From Ghiorsea sp. (lineage in GTDB: Bacteria > Pseudomonadota > Zetaproteobacteria > Mariprofundales > Mariprofundaceae): a stretch of 9,340 nucleotides of DNA. How positions within the stretch are numbered: position 1 is the first letter of the stretch; each line of letters begins with the position of its first letter. The DNA lies in assembly GCA_027053695.1 (NCBI GenBank), contig JALUHL010000144.1:1-9340 (forward strand). Direction: 5' to 3'. The notes beneath the pieces are model-generated. The model did not search any database and was not told where the DNA came from. It worked only from the letters and a program-made list of their open reading frames with translations. Shown here piece by piece: positions 1-8,814 of the stretch. Position numbers and translations under genes: made by a program.

Positions 1-2032
1 CATAACGACCATATTCGCTATGACCATTACCCAATGGAATCGCAACCGATTCTTCTTGGATACCCGGGAATACCACCACAGCAACCTCTAAAGAGCCTGA
101 TGCTGATGAAACTTTAACCGTATCACCTGTAATCAAACCAAGTTTCTTCGCTGTGTTGGGATGAATTTCAATCCATGAATCCCACATCACTGATGTGAGC
201 TGGTCAGGAAGCTCTTGTAGCCAAGGACTGTTGGCATGACGACCATCATAAAGACCCAAACGCGCAGATGGAATCAAGTGATAAGCATAACTGGCATCTT
301 CTGCTGCTATTTCAGGTAGTTTTACAGCAGGAATCTTCGCTTTGATTGCTGCAGCACTGCCTTCTTTCATAGTGACAAAACCAGATGCGAGCACACCTTG
401 TTGGAAAGCTTCTTCATCAGTTTGTCCTGCAACTGTAGGTTTAGGCGGATTTACCAATGCTGGTTTCATGGTTGCCAATGCATCAAGGATATAAGCTTCA
501 TAGCTATCCCAATTTTTAAATGCTGCATCAAGTTCACTCACTAAACCAAGCATGATATCACCATAGGCATAAGTCGAACCTTCGCCAAACACAGGATTCA
601 TCACAGGCTGCTGAATGCTTAAGTGCCCATCTTCAGCAGCATAAGCTGGCATAGATGTATTCCACTCTTCCAAGTAAGAATGAACTGGCAAGACCAAGTC
701 ACATGCCATGGTTGTTTCATCAGGATACATAGAAAAAGCAATGCGCATGTTTGCCTTAGCAAAAGCCTCATCTGCTTTCATAAAATCTGGCGCTTGATAT
801 AAAGGGTTAGAACCATGAACAACAACAGTATCAAAACTGCCATCAGCTAAACCATCAATAAACGCTTTTAAATCCGCCCAGCCACCAAGTTGAGGCTGCA
901 AATCTGGGAACGCAGGTTTTGCGCGTGGAAGCACAGTTTCGCCAACATTGCCCAACATCGTATTCAACAATAAGATAGCATCAGCAGCTTCTGAGCCATG
1001 CTCAAAACCTTCCGCACTGTTACCCGAAAGCACCAAGCTTGGGCTATGGCTAATCAACATATCTTTAAGCTTGTGCATACGCTCAATAGACACACCAGTT
1101 GCCTGAGACACTTGTTTGACGTCAACATCAAGTTTACCAAGGCTCTTACCTTTAAAGTTTGCGTCACCAGCAATCAAAGATGCCAAAGCCAGCGCCAAGT
1201 GACCTTCAGTACCTGGTTTGATTGCAATCCAGCGGTCTGCATTGGACCCTGTGAGTGTCATTTTAGGTTCGATTTGAACCAAAGTACCGCGAGGCGCGTT
1301 CCTAAATGCACCATATTGTGTACCAAAGTTTACAGGAGATAACCATGTACCCAAGAAATCAGCGCCAAAGTTAACAATCAATTTTGCTTTATCAAAATCA
1401 TATTTAGGCACGGCATGACCAAACATTTTTTCGTTGGTAGCCATGCCAACCGCAGGTGGCAATGTATCAAATACAAAATGATTCTTAGAGCCTGCCGCAT
1501 CCATATATGCTTTTGTAATCACGGCTTGATGACCGCTGGTTGCGCCAGTCAAGAAAGCAAGCTTAGCATTTTTCTTACCCAAATGTTTCTTAAGCAAATC
1601 TTCTGCTTCAGCCCAAGATACTTCAACCAGTTTTCCGCCTTTACGAACCATAGGTTTGGTGATGCGGTCTGGATTGTAATGGCTTTGCAAACCAGCCTGA
1701 CCCATGGCGCACAATTTACCCACATTGGTGGTTGATGTTGGATTACCTTCAATCTTAATCACGCGACCTTCACGCACTTTCGCATGAATATCACAATTCG
1801 CAGGGCATTGTTTACATGTTGAAGCATAATAAACTGGAATCCCAGGGCGAACAAAGTCATCAGGGTCAACAGCAGGCAATACAAGCTCTTTACGAACTTC
1901 AATATCCACTTCATTGACAATATCGGTATCTCCGCAACCTGATAATACAAGCGCACTACCAGCACCCGTAAGCCCCATAGCCTTGAGGAACGTCCGGCGA
2001 CTTAACTCATTATTTGAATTCTTTTCACTCAT
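1..2032 (-). CDS. actB: Alternative complex III subunit ActB, molybdopterin-oxidoreductase-like domain (3' end missing)
   Basis: This gene is read from an ATG at 2032 and stays open for 677 codons to the left edge, so the C-terminus lies outside the window. Residues 11-17 (SRRTFLK) form a twin-arginine export motif, and LSGC at 30-33 is a lipobox, so the protein is probably a Tat-exported lipoprotein. C73, C76, C80 and C108 give the C-x2-C-x3-C-x27-C pattern that binds a [4Fe-4S] cluster in molybdopterin oxidoreductases. The stretch NFGADFLGTW and the following EPKMTLTGSNAD resemble ActB more than catalytic enzymes, and I see no Cys where the molybdenum ligand is usually found. In known ACIIIs this domain is fused to, or partnered with, a ferredoxin-like domain with several Fe-S clusters, which would lie beyond the edge. 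The start is supported by AAGGAGA about 6 nt upstream. The gene begins 27 nt after actA, so the two are likely cotranscribed. A catalytic molybdoenzyme is the alternative. Confidence 0.85.
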   Translation of the reverse strand, partial: MSEKNSNNELSRRTFLKAMGLTGAGSALVLSGCGDTDIVNEVDIEVRKELVLPAVDPDDFVRPGIPVYYASTCKQCPANCDIHAKVREGRVIKIEGNPTSTTNVGKLCAMGQAGLQSHYNPDRITKPMVRKGGKLVEVSWAEAEDLLKKHLGKKNAKLAFLTGATSGHQAVITKAYMDAAGSKNHFVFDTLPPAVGMATNEKMFGHAVPKYDFDKAKLIVNFGADFLGTWLSPVNFGTQYGAFRNAPRGTLVQIEPKMTLTGSNADRWIAIKPGTEGHLALALASLIAGDANFKGKSLGKLDVDVKQVSQATGVSIERMHKLKDMLISHSPSLVLSGNSAEGFEHGSEAADAILLLNTMLGNVGETVLPRAKPAFPDLQPQLGGWADLKAFIDGLADGSFDTVVVHGSNPLYQAPDFMKADEAFAKANMRIAFSMYPDETTMACDLVLPVHSYLEEWNTSMPAYAAEDGHLSIQQPVMNPVFGEGSTYAYGDIMLGLVSELDAAFKNWDSYEAYILDALATMKPALVNPPKPTVAGQTDEEAFQQGVLASGFVTMKEGSAAAIKAKIPAVKLPEIAAEDASYAYHLIPSARLGLYDGRHANSPWLQELPDQLTSVMWDSWIEIHPNTAKKLGLITGDTVKVSSASGSLEVAVVVFPGIQEESVAIPLGNGHSEYGRY

Positions 2033-2059
2033 TTCAAATCTCCTTAGATGCCAGACAGC

Positions 2060-2812
2060 TTACTTGTGACATTGCCAACAATCATGAGGCGCACGTACAA
2101 ATTTTTCTTTTAATGATTTTGGTAACCGTTCAGACATGGCTTTAATATCTGAAGCTTTCATGTTTGCAGGGTGCTCAGGGTCAAGCACTGCGGGCTGTGG
2201 ATGAGCCACATCAACCAATGGTTTGTCGGTTGCTGCCGTTGGAATCATCCAACGTTTTGCAGGTGCTGGCAGACCAATATCCGACTCACCTTGGAATTGC
2301 TCATGGCAACTCAAACACCAACCCATGGTTAATGGGCGGATTTTTCTACCCACAGTAAATGTTTTAACATCGCCATGGCACATGCCGCATGTTTGCTGTG
2401 TTGGACGACCATCTTTAAAGATAAAGCGGCGAATATGGCGCTCATGGTTAAATTCTACGAAATCTGGTAAATCATGGACTTTGCGCCAAGGAACTGGCTC
2501 TTTCTTTTCCCAATATGAGAATAATTTTTTAATGCGTGGGGTTTCACGAACAGATGGGAGATGGGAATGGCAGCCAATACATTTGGCCACTGGAGGAATC
2601 ATAGCCACTTTACTGCGTCTTGCACCACTATGGCAGTACATGCAGTTGATTTTGAATTTACCAGCGTGACGCGCATGTGGAAACTCAAAAGGTTGTGACT
2701 CATTGCTGACATCATCTGCCCATGCGCCCGTAGGCAAAACAAAGCCTAAAGCAGCCACAAACAATAACTGACTAAATTTTGATGCCCAAGATGCTTTTAC
2801 ACTTCGCAACAT
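2060..2812 (-). CDS. actA: Alternative complex III subunit ActA, pentaheme cytochrome c
   Basis: The product is a 250-residue exported multiheme cytochrome. Residues 1-32 form a Sec signal peptide with a hydrophobic core at about 15-27 and a likely cleavage after AWA (30-32). Five CxxCH heme c motifs are visible at 57-61, 78-82, 142-146, 166-170 and 245-249, the last at the very C-terminus. The FPHARH (44-49) and FNHERH (121-126) stretches provide histidines of the kind that act as distal heme ligands in this cytochrome class. Five hemes, this size and the position just before an ActB-like gene match ActA, which passes electrons from the quinol-oxidising complex to a soluble or membrane cytochrome acceptor. 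A GGAGGA ribosome binding site lies 8 nt before the ATG. The later ACIII genes (actC and onward) would be past the left edge. A NrfH- or TorC-like multiheme protein is less likely because there is no N-terminal anchor with closely packed hemes. Confidence 0.87.
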   Translation of the reverse strand: MLRSVKASWASKFSQLLFVAALGFVLPTGAWADDVSNESQPFEFPHARHAGKFKINCMYCHSGARRSKVAMIPPVAKCIGCHSHLPSVRETPRIKKLFSYWEKKEPVPWRKVHDLPDFVEFNHERHIRRFIFKDGRPTQQTCGMCHGDVKTFTVGRKIRPLTMGWCLSCHEQFQGESDIGLPAPAKRWMIPTAATDKPLVDVAHPQPAVLDPEHPANMKASDIKAMSERLPKSLKEKFVRAPHDCWQCHK

Positions 2813-2828
2813 ATTAAAACTCCTCCAT

Positions 2829-2847
2829 CTTTACCTTTAAAGTAAAG
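2829..2847 (-). other. Weak hairpin in the actA leader, next to the ribosome binding site
   Basis: CTTTAC at 2829-2834 and GTAAAG at 2842-2847 are perfect inverted copies with a 7-nt gap. In the actA transcript this AT-rich 6-bp stem would end two bases before the GGAGGA ribosome binding site (2821-2826). It could influence ribosome access, but the stem is short and may be chance. Confidence 0.25.
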
Positions 2848-2877
2848 TACCCACACATAAATATAAACTTGCAACGC

Positions 2878-2883
2878 ACTATA
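2878..2883 (-). promoter_or_regulatory. Candidate -10 element for actA
   Basis: On the minus strand this reads TATAGT followed by GCG. That is the same 9-base TATAGTGCG string as the -10 and discriminator of the well-formed rpsT promoter. It would start an actA transcript with a leader of about 60 nt. No good -35 hexamer lies 16-18 nt upstream (GGGTAC at 16 nt), so if the promoter is real it probably needs an activator. The surrounding DNA is very AT-rich, which makes chance matches common. Confidence 0.35.
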
Positions 2884-2888
2884 TATTA

Positions 2889-3014
2889 TTATATTGTAAG
2901 TACCCCCCTCAAGATACTGCCTTCATCGGCTATGCCAAATACACTTGCGATACGAACCTTACGCATGCAAAAGCCAATCGCAAGCCTAAATTTCTTAATG
3001 CCAAGCCCGCTCAT
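2889..3014 (-). CDS. Possible small ORF, 41 residues, unknown
   Basis: An ATG at 3014 opens 41 codons ending in TAA. The peptide is basic in its first half (KKFR at 7-10, MRKVR at 17-21) and ends with ADEGSILRGVLTI (29-41). AAGG lies 5 nt before the ATG, a poor but possible ribosome site. The frame remains open upstream of the ATG back to a TAG, so this could be the tail of a decayed or repeat-borne reading frame. The opposite strand is also open for 38 codons (2932-3048), which suggests the composition of a repeat rather than two genes. I do not recognise a family. Confidence 0.2.
   Translation of the reverse strand: MSGLGIKKFRLAIGFCMRKVRIASVFGIADEGSILRGVLTI
2944..2984. repeat. 8-bp perfect inverted repeat inside the intergenic island
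   Basis: CTTGCGAT at 2944-2951 is matched by ATCGCAAG at 2977-2984 with a 25-nt spacer that contains the palindrome GCATGC. As RNA it could fold into a stem. Unlike the A/T arms of the island, this stem is of mixed composition, so it is less likely to be chance. Confidence 0.4.
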
Positions 3015-3104
3015 CCATGCCTTACGGCAAGCCAAGCTAATTATCTAATATTAAAGAACTTTATCTTAGTTTATTAAATAATAATATATGAAAATAATGA
3101 GGCT

Positions 3105-3770
3105 TTACACGCCTTCCGCTAAGCGTCTCAACTCAGCAATCGCTGCTGCATAATCAGGCGTATTATACACTGCCGAACCTGCAACAAAGCAGTCTGCGCC
3201 CGCGCCAGAAACTTCTTCAATCGTTTTCGGACTCACGCCACCATCCACATGCAAGAATGCATCAGAACCAGCAGCATCAAGCATGCCACGCGCTTCTTTA
3301 ATCTTATCAGTGACCGCATGGATATAAGACTGACCACCATAACCAGGGTTCACACTCATCATCAATACCAAATCAGTACAATGCAAAACATTCTTAATGG
3401 TATGCACAGGCGTTGAAGGGCAAAGTGCTACGCCAGCTTTACAACCCAAAGAGCGAATCAATTGTAGTGTACGCTCCAAATGCACACAGGCTTCTTGGTG
3501 AATCGTAATCATATCTGCGCCAGCTTTGGCAAAGGCTTCAACTTGCGTTTCAGGATGTTCAACCATCAAGTGAACATCCATCACCTTTTTGGTATGCGGG
3601 CGAATCGCGTTGACGATGTTATCGCCAATCGTAATCGGCGGTACAAACGTACCATCCATCACATCAACGTGAACCCAATCACATCCGCCTTCATCAATGG
3701 CTTTGATTTCTTTTTCTAGGTTGGCAAAGTCTGCCGATAATATTGAGGGTGCTATCATTACTTTTTTCAT
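3105..3770 (-). CDS. rpe: Ribulose-phosphate 3-epimerase
   Basis: The enzyme interconverts D-ribulose 5-phosphate and D-xylulose 5-phosphate in the cytoplasm, serving the pentose-phosphate pathway and, in autotrophs, the Calvin cycle. The 221-residue length is normal for this TIM-barrel family. The sequence shows APSILSADF (7-15), HVDVMDG (34-40), DVHLMVE (65-71), MSVNPGYGGQ (138-147) and HVDGGV (174-179). D36 and D176 are the expected acid/base pair, and H34 and H67 the expected metal ligands. The only small departure is Tyr at 144, where many homologues have Phe. The ATG at 3770 has no recognisable ribosome binding site, and a TATAAA box ends 8 nt before it, so the mRNA may be leaderless. 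It is transcribed away from rpsT. The other sugar epimerases of this fold are less likely given the close motif match. Confidence 0.96.
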   Translation of the reverse strand: MKKVMIAPSILSADFANLEKEIKAIDEGGCDWVHVDVMDGTFVPPITIGDNIVNAIRPHTKKVMDVHLMVEHPETQVEAFAKAGADMITIHQEACVHLERTLQLIRSLGCKAGVALCPSTPVHTIKNVLHCTDLVLMMSVNPGYGGQSYIHAVTDKIKEARGMLDAAGSDAFLHVDGGVSPKTIEEVSGAGADCFVAGSAVYNTPDYAAAIAELRRLAEGV

Positions 3771-3778
3771 AGCCCGAA

Positions 3779-3806
3779 TTTATAGCCTCAGAAATGAACA
3801 AGTCCA
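3779..3806 (-). promoter_or_regulatory. Candidate rpe promoter, close to the start codon
   Basis: On the minus strand TGGACT (3806-3801) is followed after 16 nt by TATAAA (3784-3779), matching 4/6 and 5/6 of the sigma-70 consensus. Transcription would begin at about 3772-3770, on or next to the A of the rpe ATG, giving no leader. This agrees with the lack of a Shine-Dalgarno sequence before rpe, but the -35 is imperfect and a more upstream promoter is possible. Confidence 0.4.
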
Positions 3807-3843
3807 GCAATTATTAAATACCGTTAATATTCGCCATACAGTG

Positions 3844-3871
3844 TTGACAGCAGCCCTTTGAAACATATAGT
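3844..3871 (+). promoter_or_regulatory. Sigma-70-type promoter of rpsT
   Basis: TTGACA (3844-3849) is a perfect -35 element, followed after 16 nt by TATAGT (3866-3871), a 5/6 -10 element. The next bases, GCGC, form a GC-rich discriminator of the kind found at growth-rate and stringently controlled ribosomal promoters. The predicted leader to the rpsT start is about 63 nt. Confidence 0.75.
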
Positions 3872-3929
3872 GCGCAACCAATTCATGCACAGCTTACCCT
3901 TTTAAAGTGTCTTAAAGCTTGCAAATTAT

Positions 3930-3944
3930 GGAGATATCAAATTG
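3930..3944 (+). promoter_or_regulatory. rpsT ribosome binding site and TTG start
   Basis: GGAG at 3930-3933 sits 8 nt before a TTG at 3942-3944, and the reading frame from there begins MANHVSAIKRA, the normal S20 N-terminus. An out-of-frame ATG at 3928 overlaps the Shine-Dalgarno and opens 20 codons to 3990, so the TTG must be chosen over a nearby ATG that has no ribosome site of its own. Confidence 0.85.
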
Positions 3945-4208
3945 GCTAATCATGTTTCAGCAATCAAGCGCGCTAGGCAAGACATCGTAAAACGCGATCG
4001 TAACCGTGCACAAAAATCTACAATGCGCACTGCAATCAAACGCGTTCAAGCAGCTATCGCGGCTGGTGACCAAGACACTGCAAATGCAGAAATGAAAGTT
4101 GCAACATCATTGATTGCACGCGCAGGCCGCAAAAACAACTTACACAAGAAACAGGCATCTCGTCGCATTTCTCGTATCAACGCTAGAATTAAAGCTATCA
4201 AGTCTTAA
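3942..4208 (+). CDS. rpsT: 30S ribosomal protein S20
   Basis: The product is an 88-residue, strongly basic, alpha-helical protein that binds 16S rRNA in the small subunit. Family features are the N-terminal MAN...SAIKRARQ, the central STMRTAIKRVQAAIAAGD (26-43), and the C-terminal NNLHKKQASRRISRINARI (120-nt tail region of the gene). Length matches the usual 86-90 residues. Initiation at TTG is notable because the E. coli rpsT also starts with UUG, where the weak start contributes to autoregulation of S20 synthesis. Whether the same control acts here is inference. The gene stands alone between its own promoter and terminator, divergent from rpe and convergent with ligA, which is a common arrangement for rpsT. 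No other start is plausible, as the next in-frame Met would remove the conserved N-terminus. Confidence 0.97.
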   Translation: MANHVSAIKRARQDIVKRDRNRAQKSTMRTAIKRVQAAIAAGDQDTANAEMKVATSLIARAGRKNNLHKKQASRRISRINARIKAIKS

Positions 4209-4237
4209 TCGACCTACTTTAATCGAGTATTACTCAT

Positions 4238-4264
4238 AAAAAGGCTTCTTCGGAAGCCTTTTTT
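4238..4264. terminator. Intrinsic terminator between rpsT and ligA, probably bidirectional
   Basis: AAAAAGGCTTC (4238-4248), loop TTCG, and GAAGCCTTTTT (4253-4263) form an 11-bp stem closed by C-G around UUCG, an especially stable tetraloop. A T run follows on the plus strand and the A run gives a T run on the minus strand, so it can stop both rpsT and the convergent ligA transcript, whose stop codon lies 25 nt away. Confidence 0.93.
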
Positions 4265-4288
4265 ATGGCTTAAATTTAAGGCTGAATC

Positions 4289-6819
<2,531 letters not shown>

Positions 6820-6846
6820 GCCCCTCTCCTATCCTTCAAACAAGGC

Positions 6847-6874
6847 AAAAGCAGCGACACTTGTTTGCCGCTGC
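6847..6874 (-). terminator. Terminator or attenuator between degP and the tlpA-like gene
   Basis: Minus-strand GCAGCGGCA (6874-6866) and TGTCGCTGC (6859-6851) pair over 9 bp with one G-U and a 6-nt loop, followed by TTTT (6850-6847). The T run is short, so termination may be partial, letting some degP transcripts continue into the tlpA-like gene and ligA. TTTT also follows the stem on the plus strand. A weak promoter-like pair (TTGTGA at 6920-6915, 18 nt, TAAAAT at 6896-6891) lies just upstream, so the hairpin could also act as an attenuator. Confidence 0.6.
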
Positions 6875-6888
6875 CTTTTAAAACCTAT

Positions 6889-8277
6889 TTATTTTAGCTT
6901 CTTCGCCACCACAATCACAAAGACTTGGTCGCCATGCCTATCCAGAAGTATACGCAAGGCATGATTGGGGCTAAGTTTGTTGGCATAACCTTCAAAGCTA
7001 CTGATATTCTTAATATCATGCCCATCAATGCGCAACACCACATCACCACGTTTAACGCCTGCTCTATCCGCAGGCGAGCCACGACGAACTTGTTTCACCA
7101 CTACGCCCGTTTTACTGCGCGTATTTAAGCGAGTAGCTGCCTTTTCAGTCAAAGGTTCAACCACAATACCGTGTTTTGCTACAGCTTTCTTTTTGTTGCT
7201 CATTTTCGCATGTTTTTCATCTGGCATTTCTTCTACAATCACAGGGATATTTTTGCGCTTGCCATCACGGATAATACCCAAAATAACCTTATCACCGGGC
7301 TGATGACGCGCGATTTTAATCGGCAAATCATGCGATTTATGAATAGGTTGACCATCCAAAGATACAATCACATCACCCGCTTGCACGCCTGCTTTATCTG
7401 CTGCAGAGCCTGCTTCAACCTGCGGAATCATCGCACCTTGACGGTTGGGTAAGTTCAACGCTTGCATAGTGGCTTTATCCACATCCTGAATACGCACGCC
7501 CAAACGCGCCCTTTGCACATGCCCACTTTCGCGTAAATCTTTAAATACTGATTTGGCTAAATTAATCGGAATAGCGAAGCCAATACCGTTATTGCCGCCA
7601 CTTTGCGAATAAATCGCAGTGTTGATACCAATCACTTCTCCTTTGGTGTTAAACAATGGGCCGCCAGAGTTACCCGGGTTAATCGCTGCATCAGTTTGAA
7701 TAAAATCATCATAAGGGCCAGAGCCAATCACGCGCCCTTTGGCAGAGACAATACCTGCGGTCACGGTTTGCTCTAAGCCAAACGGGTTACCGATGGCAAC
7801 CACCCAGTCACCCACACGCATTTTATCTGAATCGCCCAGTGTTACCGCGTGTAAACCTTTGCTCTTAATTTTTAACAATGCCAAATCCAATTTAGGGTCT
7901 GTACCAATCAATTCAGCTTCAAATTCATTGCCTGCGCTGTTGGTCACTACAATTTCATCAGCATCTTTAACCACATGGTTATTGGTGACGATGTAACCTT
8001 TTTTTGAAAGAATAAAACCTGTACCCAAAGCATGGCGCTCTTGCTGCGGCATATTTTCCATAAATCCACGGAAAAAATCATCAAAAGGTGAGCCGCCGGG
8101 CATATTGCCGAATGGCGAATGAAAATCTTGCTTCTTCGCATATTGTGTGGTGCTGATATTGACCACAGAATTTCTTTGCTCTGCCGCTAAATCTGCAAAA
8201 CTATCTGGCATGGCATGCGCCAAGCCTGGCACAACCCATATCATTGCTGCTATCAATGTATATTTCATATTCTTCAA
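6889..8277 (-). CDS. degP: DegP/MucD-family periplasmic serine protease (HtrA)
   Basis: HtrA proteases degrade or chaperone misfolded envelope proteins. The catalytic triad is H101 in TNNHVV, D131 in DPKLDLAL and S204 in NPGNSGGP, numbered from the TTG start. Two PDZ domains follow (about 259-349 and 369-459), joined by a Lys/His-rich linker. A Sec signal peptide ends at AHA (20-22). The frame is open to an ATG at 8325, but that would add 16 residues ahead of the signal peptide and has no ribosome site. The TTG at 8277 has AAGGAG exactly 7 nt upstream, giving MKNMKYTLIAAM and 462 residues. An ATG at 8268 is a third option. The gene follows rseC, mirroring mucC-mucD in Pseudomonas. The short loop before the triad resembles DegQ/MucD more than E. 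coli DegP, so mucD or degQ are fair alternative names. Confidence 0.93.
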   Translation of the reverse strand: MKNMKYTLIAAMIWVVPGLAHAMPDSFADLAAEQRNSVVNISTTQYAKKQDFHSPFGNMPGGSPFDDFFRGFMENMPQQERHALGTGFILSKKGYIVTNNHVVKDADEIVVTNSAGNEFEAELIGTDPKLDLALLKIKSKGLHAVTLGDSDKMRVGDWVVAIGNPFGLEQTVTAGIVSAKGRVIGSGPYDDFIQTDAAINPGNSGGPLFNTKGEVIGINTAIYSQSGGNNGIGFAIPINLAKSVFKDLRESGHVQRARLGVRIQDVDKATMQALNLPNRQGAMIPQVEAGSAADKAGVQAGDVIVSLDGQPIHKSHDLPIKIARHQPGDKVILGIIRDGKRKNIPVIVEEMPDEKHAKMSNKKKAVAKHGIVVEPLTEKAATRLNTRSKTGVVVKQVRRGSPADRAGVKRGDVVLRIDGHDIKNISSFEGYANKLSPNHALRILLDRHGDQVFVIVVAKKLK

Positions 8278-8290
8278 AGGCTTTCTCCTT
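8275..8290 (-). promoter_or_regulatory. Ribosome binding site that selects a TTG start for degP
   Basis: AAGGAG at 8290-8285 is followed by a 7-nt spacer and TTG at 8277-8275. The ATG at 8268 would be 16 nt from the same site, which is too far, and the upstream ATG at 8325 has no comparable site. This makes TTG the best-supported start. Confidence 0.7.
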
Positions 8291-8379
8291 TCGTGTTTTA
8301 AATCTTGATATTGTCTCTCTTGCATGGCAAATGATTAGCCCTACAAGATTAAAGCATCATGAATAAATTACTGTGAATT
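8278..8379 (-). other. Gap between rseC and degP, no clear promoter
   Basis: This 102-nt gap holds the degP leader. I looked for a sigma-E promoter (GAACTT and TCTGA about 16 nt apart) and did not find one. TTCACA (8377-8372) and TTTAAT (8353-8348) are 18 nt apart and could be a weak sigma-70 promoter. No terminator hairpin is visible, so readthrough from rseC is likely. Confidence 0.35.
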
Positions 8380-8814
8380 TTATTTCTGAATTTCAACCAT
8401 TTCAGGCATTTGCATCATATTGGGTCGTTTCATCAGCCACATCCATGTCAAACCTGCGCCCAGCAAACCACCCATGGCTGAAAATAAATCCCCCGACAAA
8501 CCCATACCTTCAGCAAGGGAAAACGATAGACCACCCACAATCAAAAATGCCAATACGGGATAGCCATAAAACGTCATACTCGCCGTCAATATCAACTGGT
8601 CAGGCACTTCCACCATCACCATATCACCTTCTCTTGCATGCAAAGTATTAGGCAGCCGAATATCATAATCATTCTTATCTTTCTTTTTGACATCCCAAGA
8701 GCCAAGTGTGCCGCATGAAGCTTTGCCTGCGCATGAACCGCATGAGGATTCACGCTGCGAACGAATCACAACCTCATCTTGCTCCACAGCAATCACAACG
8801 CCTACTTTTTTCAA
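8380..8814 (-). CDS. rseC: RseC/MucC-family integral membrane protein
   Basis: RseC family proteins modulate the sigma-E envelope-stress response and also occur with SoxR-reducing systems; their molecular activity is poorly known. The 144-residue protein has a cytoplasmic N-terminal part with C25-x2-C28-x5-C34 (SSCGSCAGKASCG), the hallmark cysteine cluster. Two membrane helices follow at about 79-101 and 110-128, then a short basic tail. The further upstream cysteine of E. coli RseC is a serine here (S19 by alignment by eye). The start is TTG at 8814, overlapping the fmt stop TGA (TTGA), so it is probably translated by coupling. The next Met (M65) would lose the cysteine motif. It lies directly upstream of degP, like mucC-mucD, although no rpoE, rseA or rseB is in the window. 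Confidence 0.85.
   Translation of the reverse strand: MKKVGVVIAVEQDEVVIRSQRESSCGSCAGKASCGTLGSWDVKKKDKNDYDIRLPNTLHAREGDMVMVEVPDQLILTASMTFYGYPVLAFLIVGGLSFSLAEGMGLSGDLFSAMGGLLGAGLTWMWLMKRPNMMQMPEMVEIQK

Larger units (their letters stand above)
2881..3089. repeat. Possible small non-autonomous element or dispersed intergenic repeat
   Basis: ATATATTATTAT at 2881-2892 is matched by its exact reverse complement ATAATAATATAT at 3078-3089, making a 12-bp inverted pair around 209 bp. The interior at about 2898-3040 is clearly GC-richer than the AT-rich arms. Size and layout resemble a MITE or an intergenic repeat. The arms are low-complexity A/T and I see no target-site duplication, so the inverted pair alone is weak evidence. 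No transposase is present. The rest of the rpe-actA gap holds the actA leader and the rpe 3' end. Confidence 0.3.

Noticed and set aside
998..1735. Plus-strand open frames of about 110 codons at 998-1342 and 1415-1735
   Set aside because: They lie antisense to the actB coding frame, which is continuous and carries clear family motifs; their peptides are Cys/His-rich low-quality sequence with no family features.
1..2032. Frameshift or pseudogene in actB
   Set aside because: The whole frame was read by eye from 2032 to the edge without an internal stop and with conserved motifs throughout; it is simply cut by the window.
2932..3048. Plus-strand 38-codon ORF in the intergenic island
   Set aside because: No ribosome site, overlaps the opposite-strand ORF almost fully, and the peptide shows no recognisable features; noted only as part of the island.
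8278..8325. ATG at 8325 as the degP start
   Set aside because: It adds 16 charged residues ahead of a good signal peptide and has no Shine-Dalgarno, while the TTG at 8277 has AAGGAG at 7 nt.
8278..8379. Sigma-E promoter in front of degP
   Set aside because: No GAACTT-like and TCTGA-like pair with proper spacing could be found on the minus strand.
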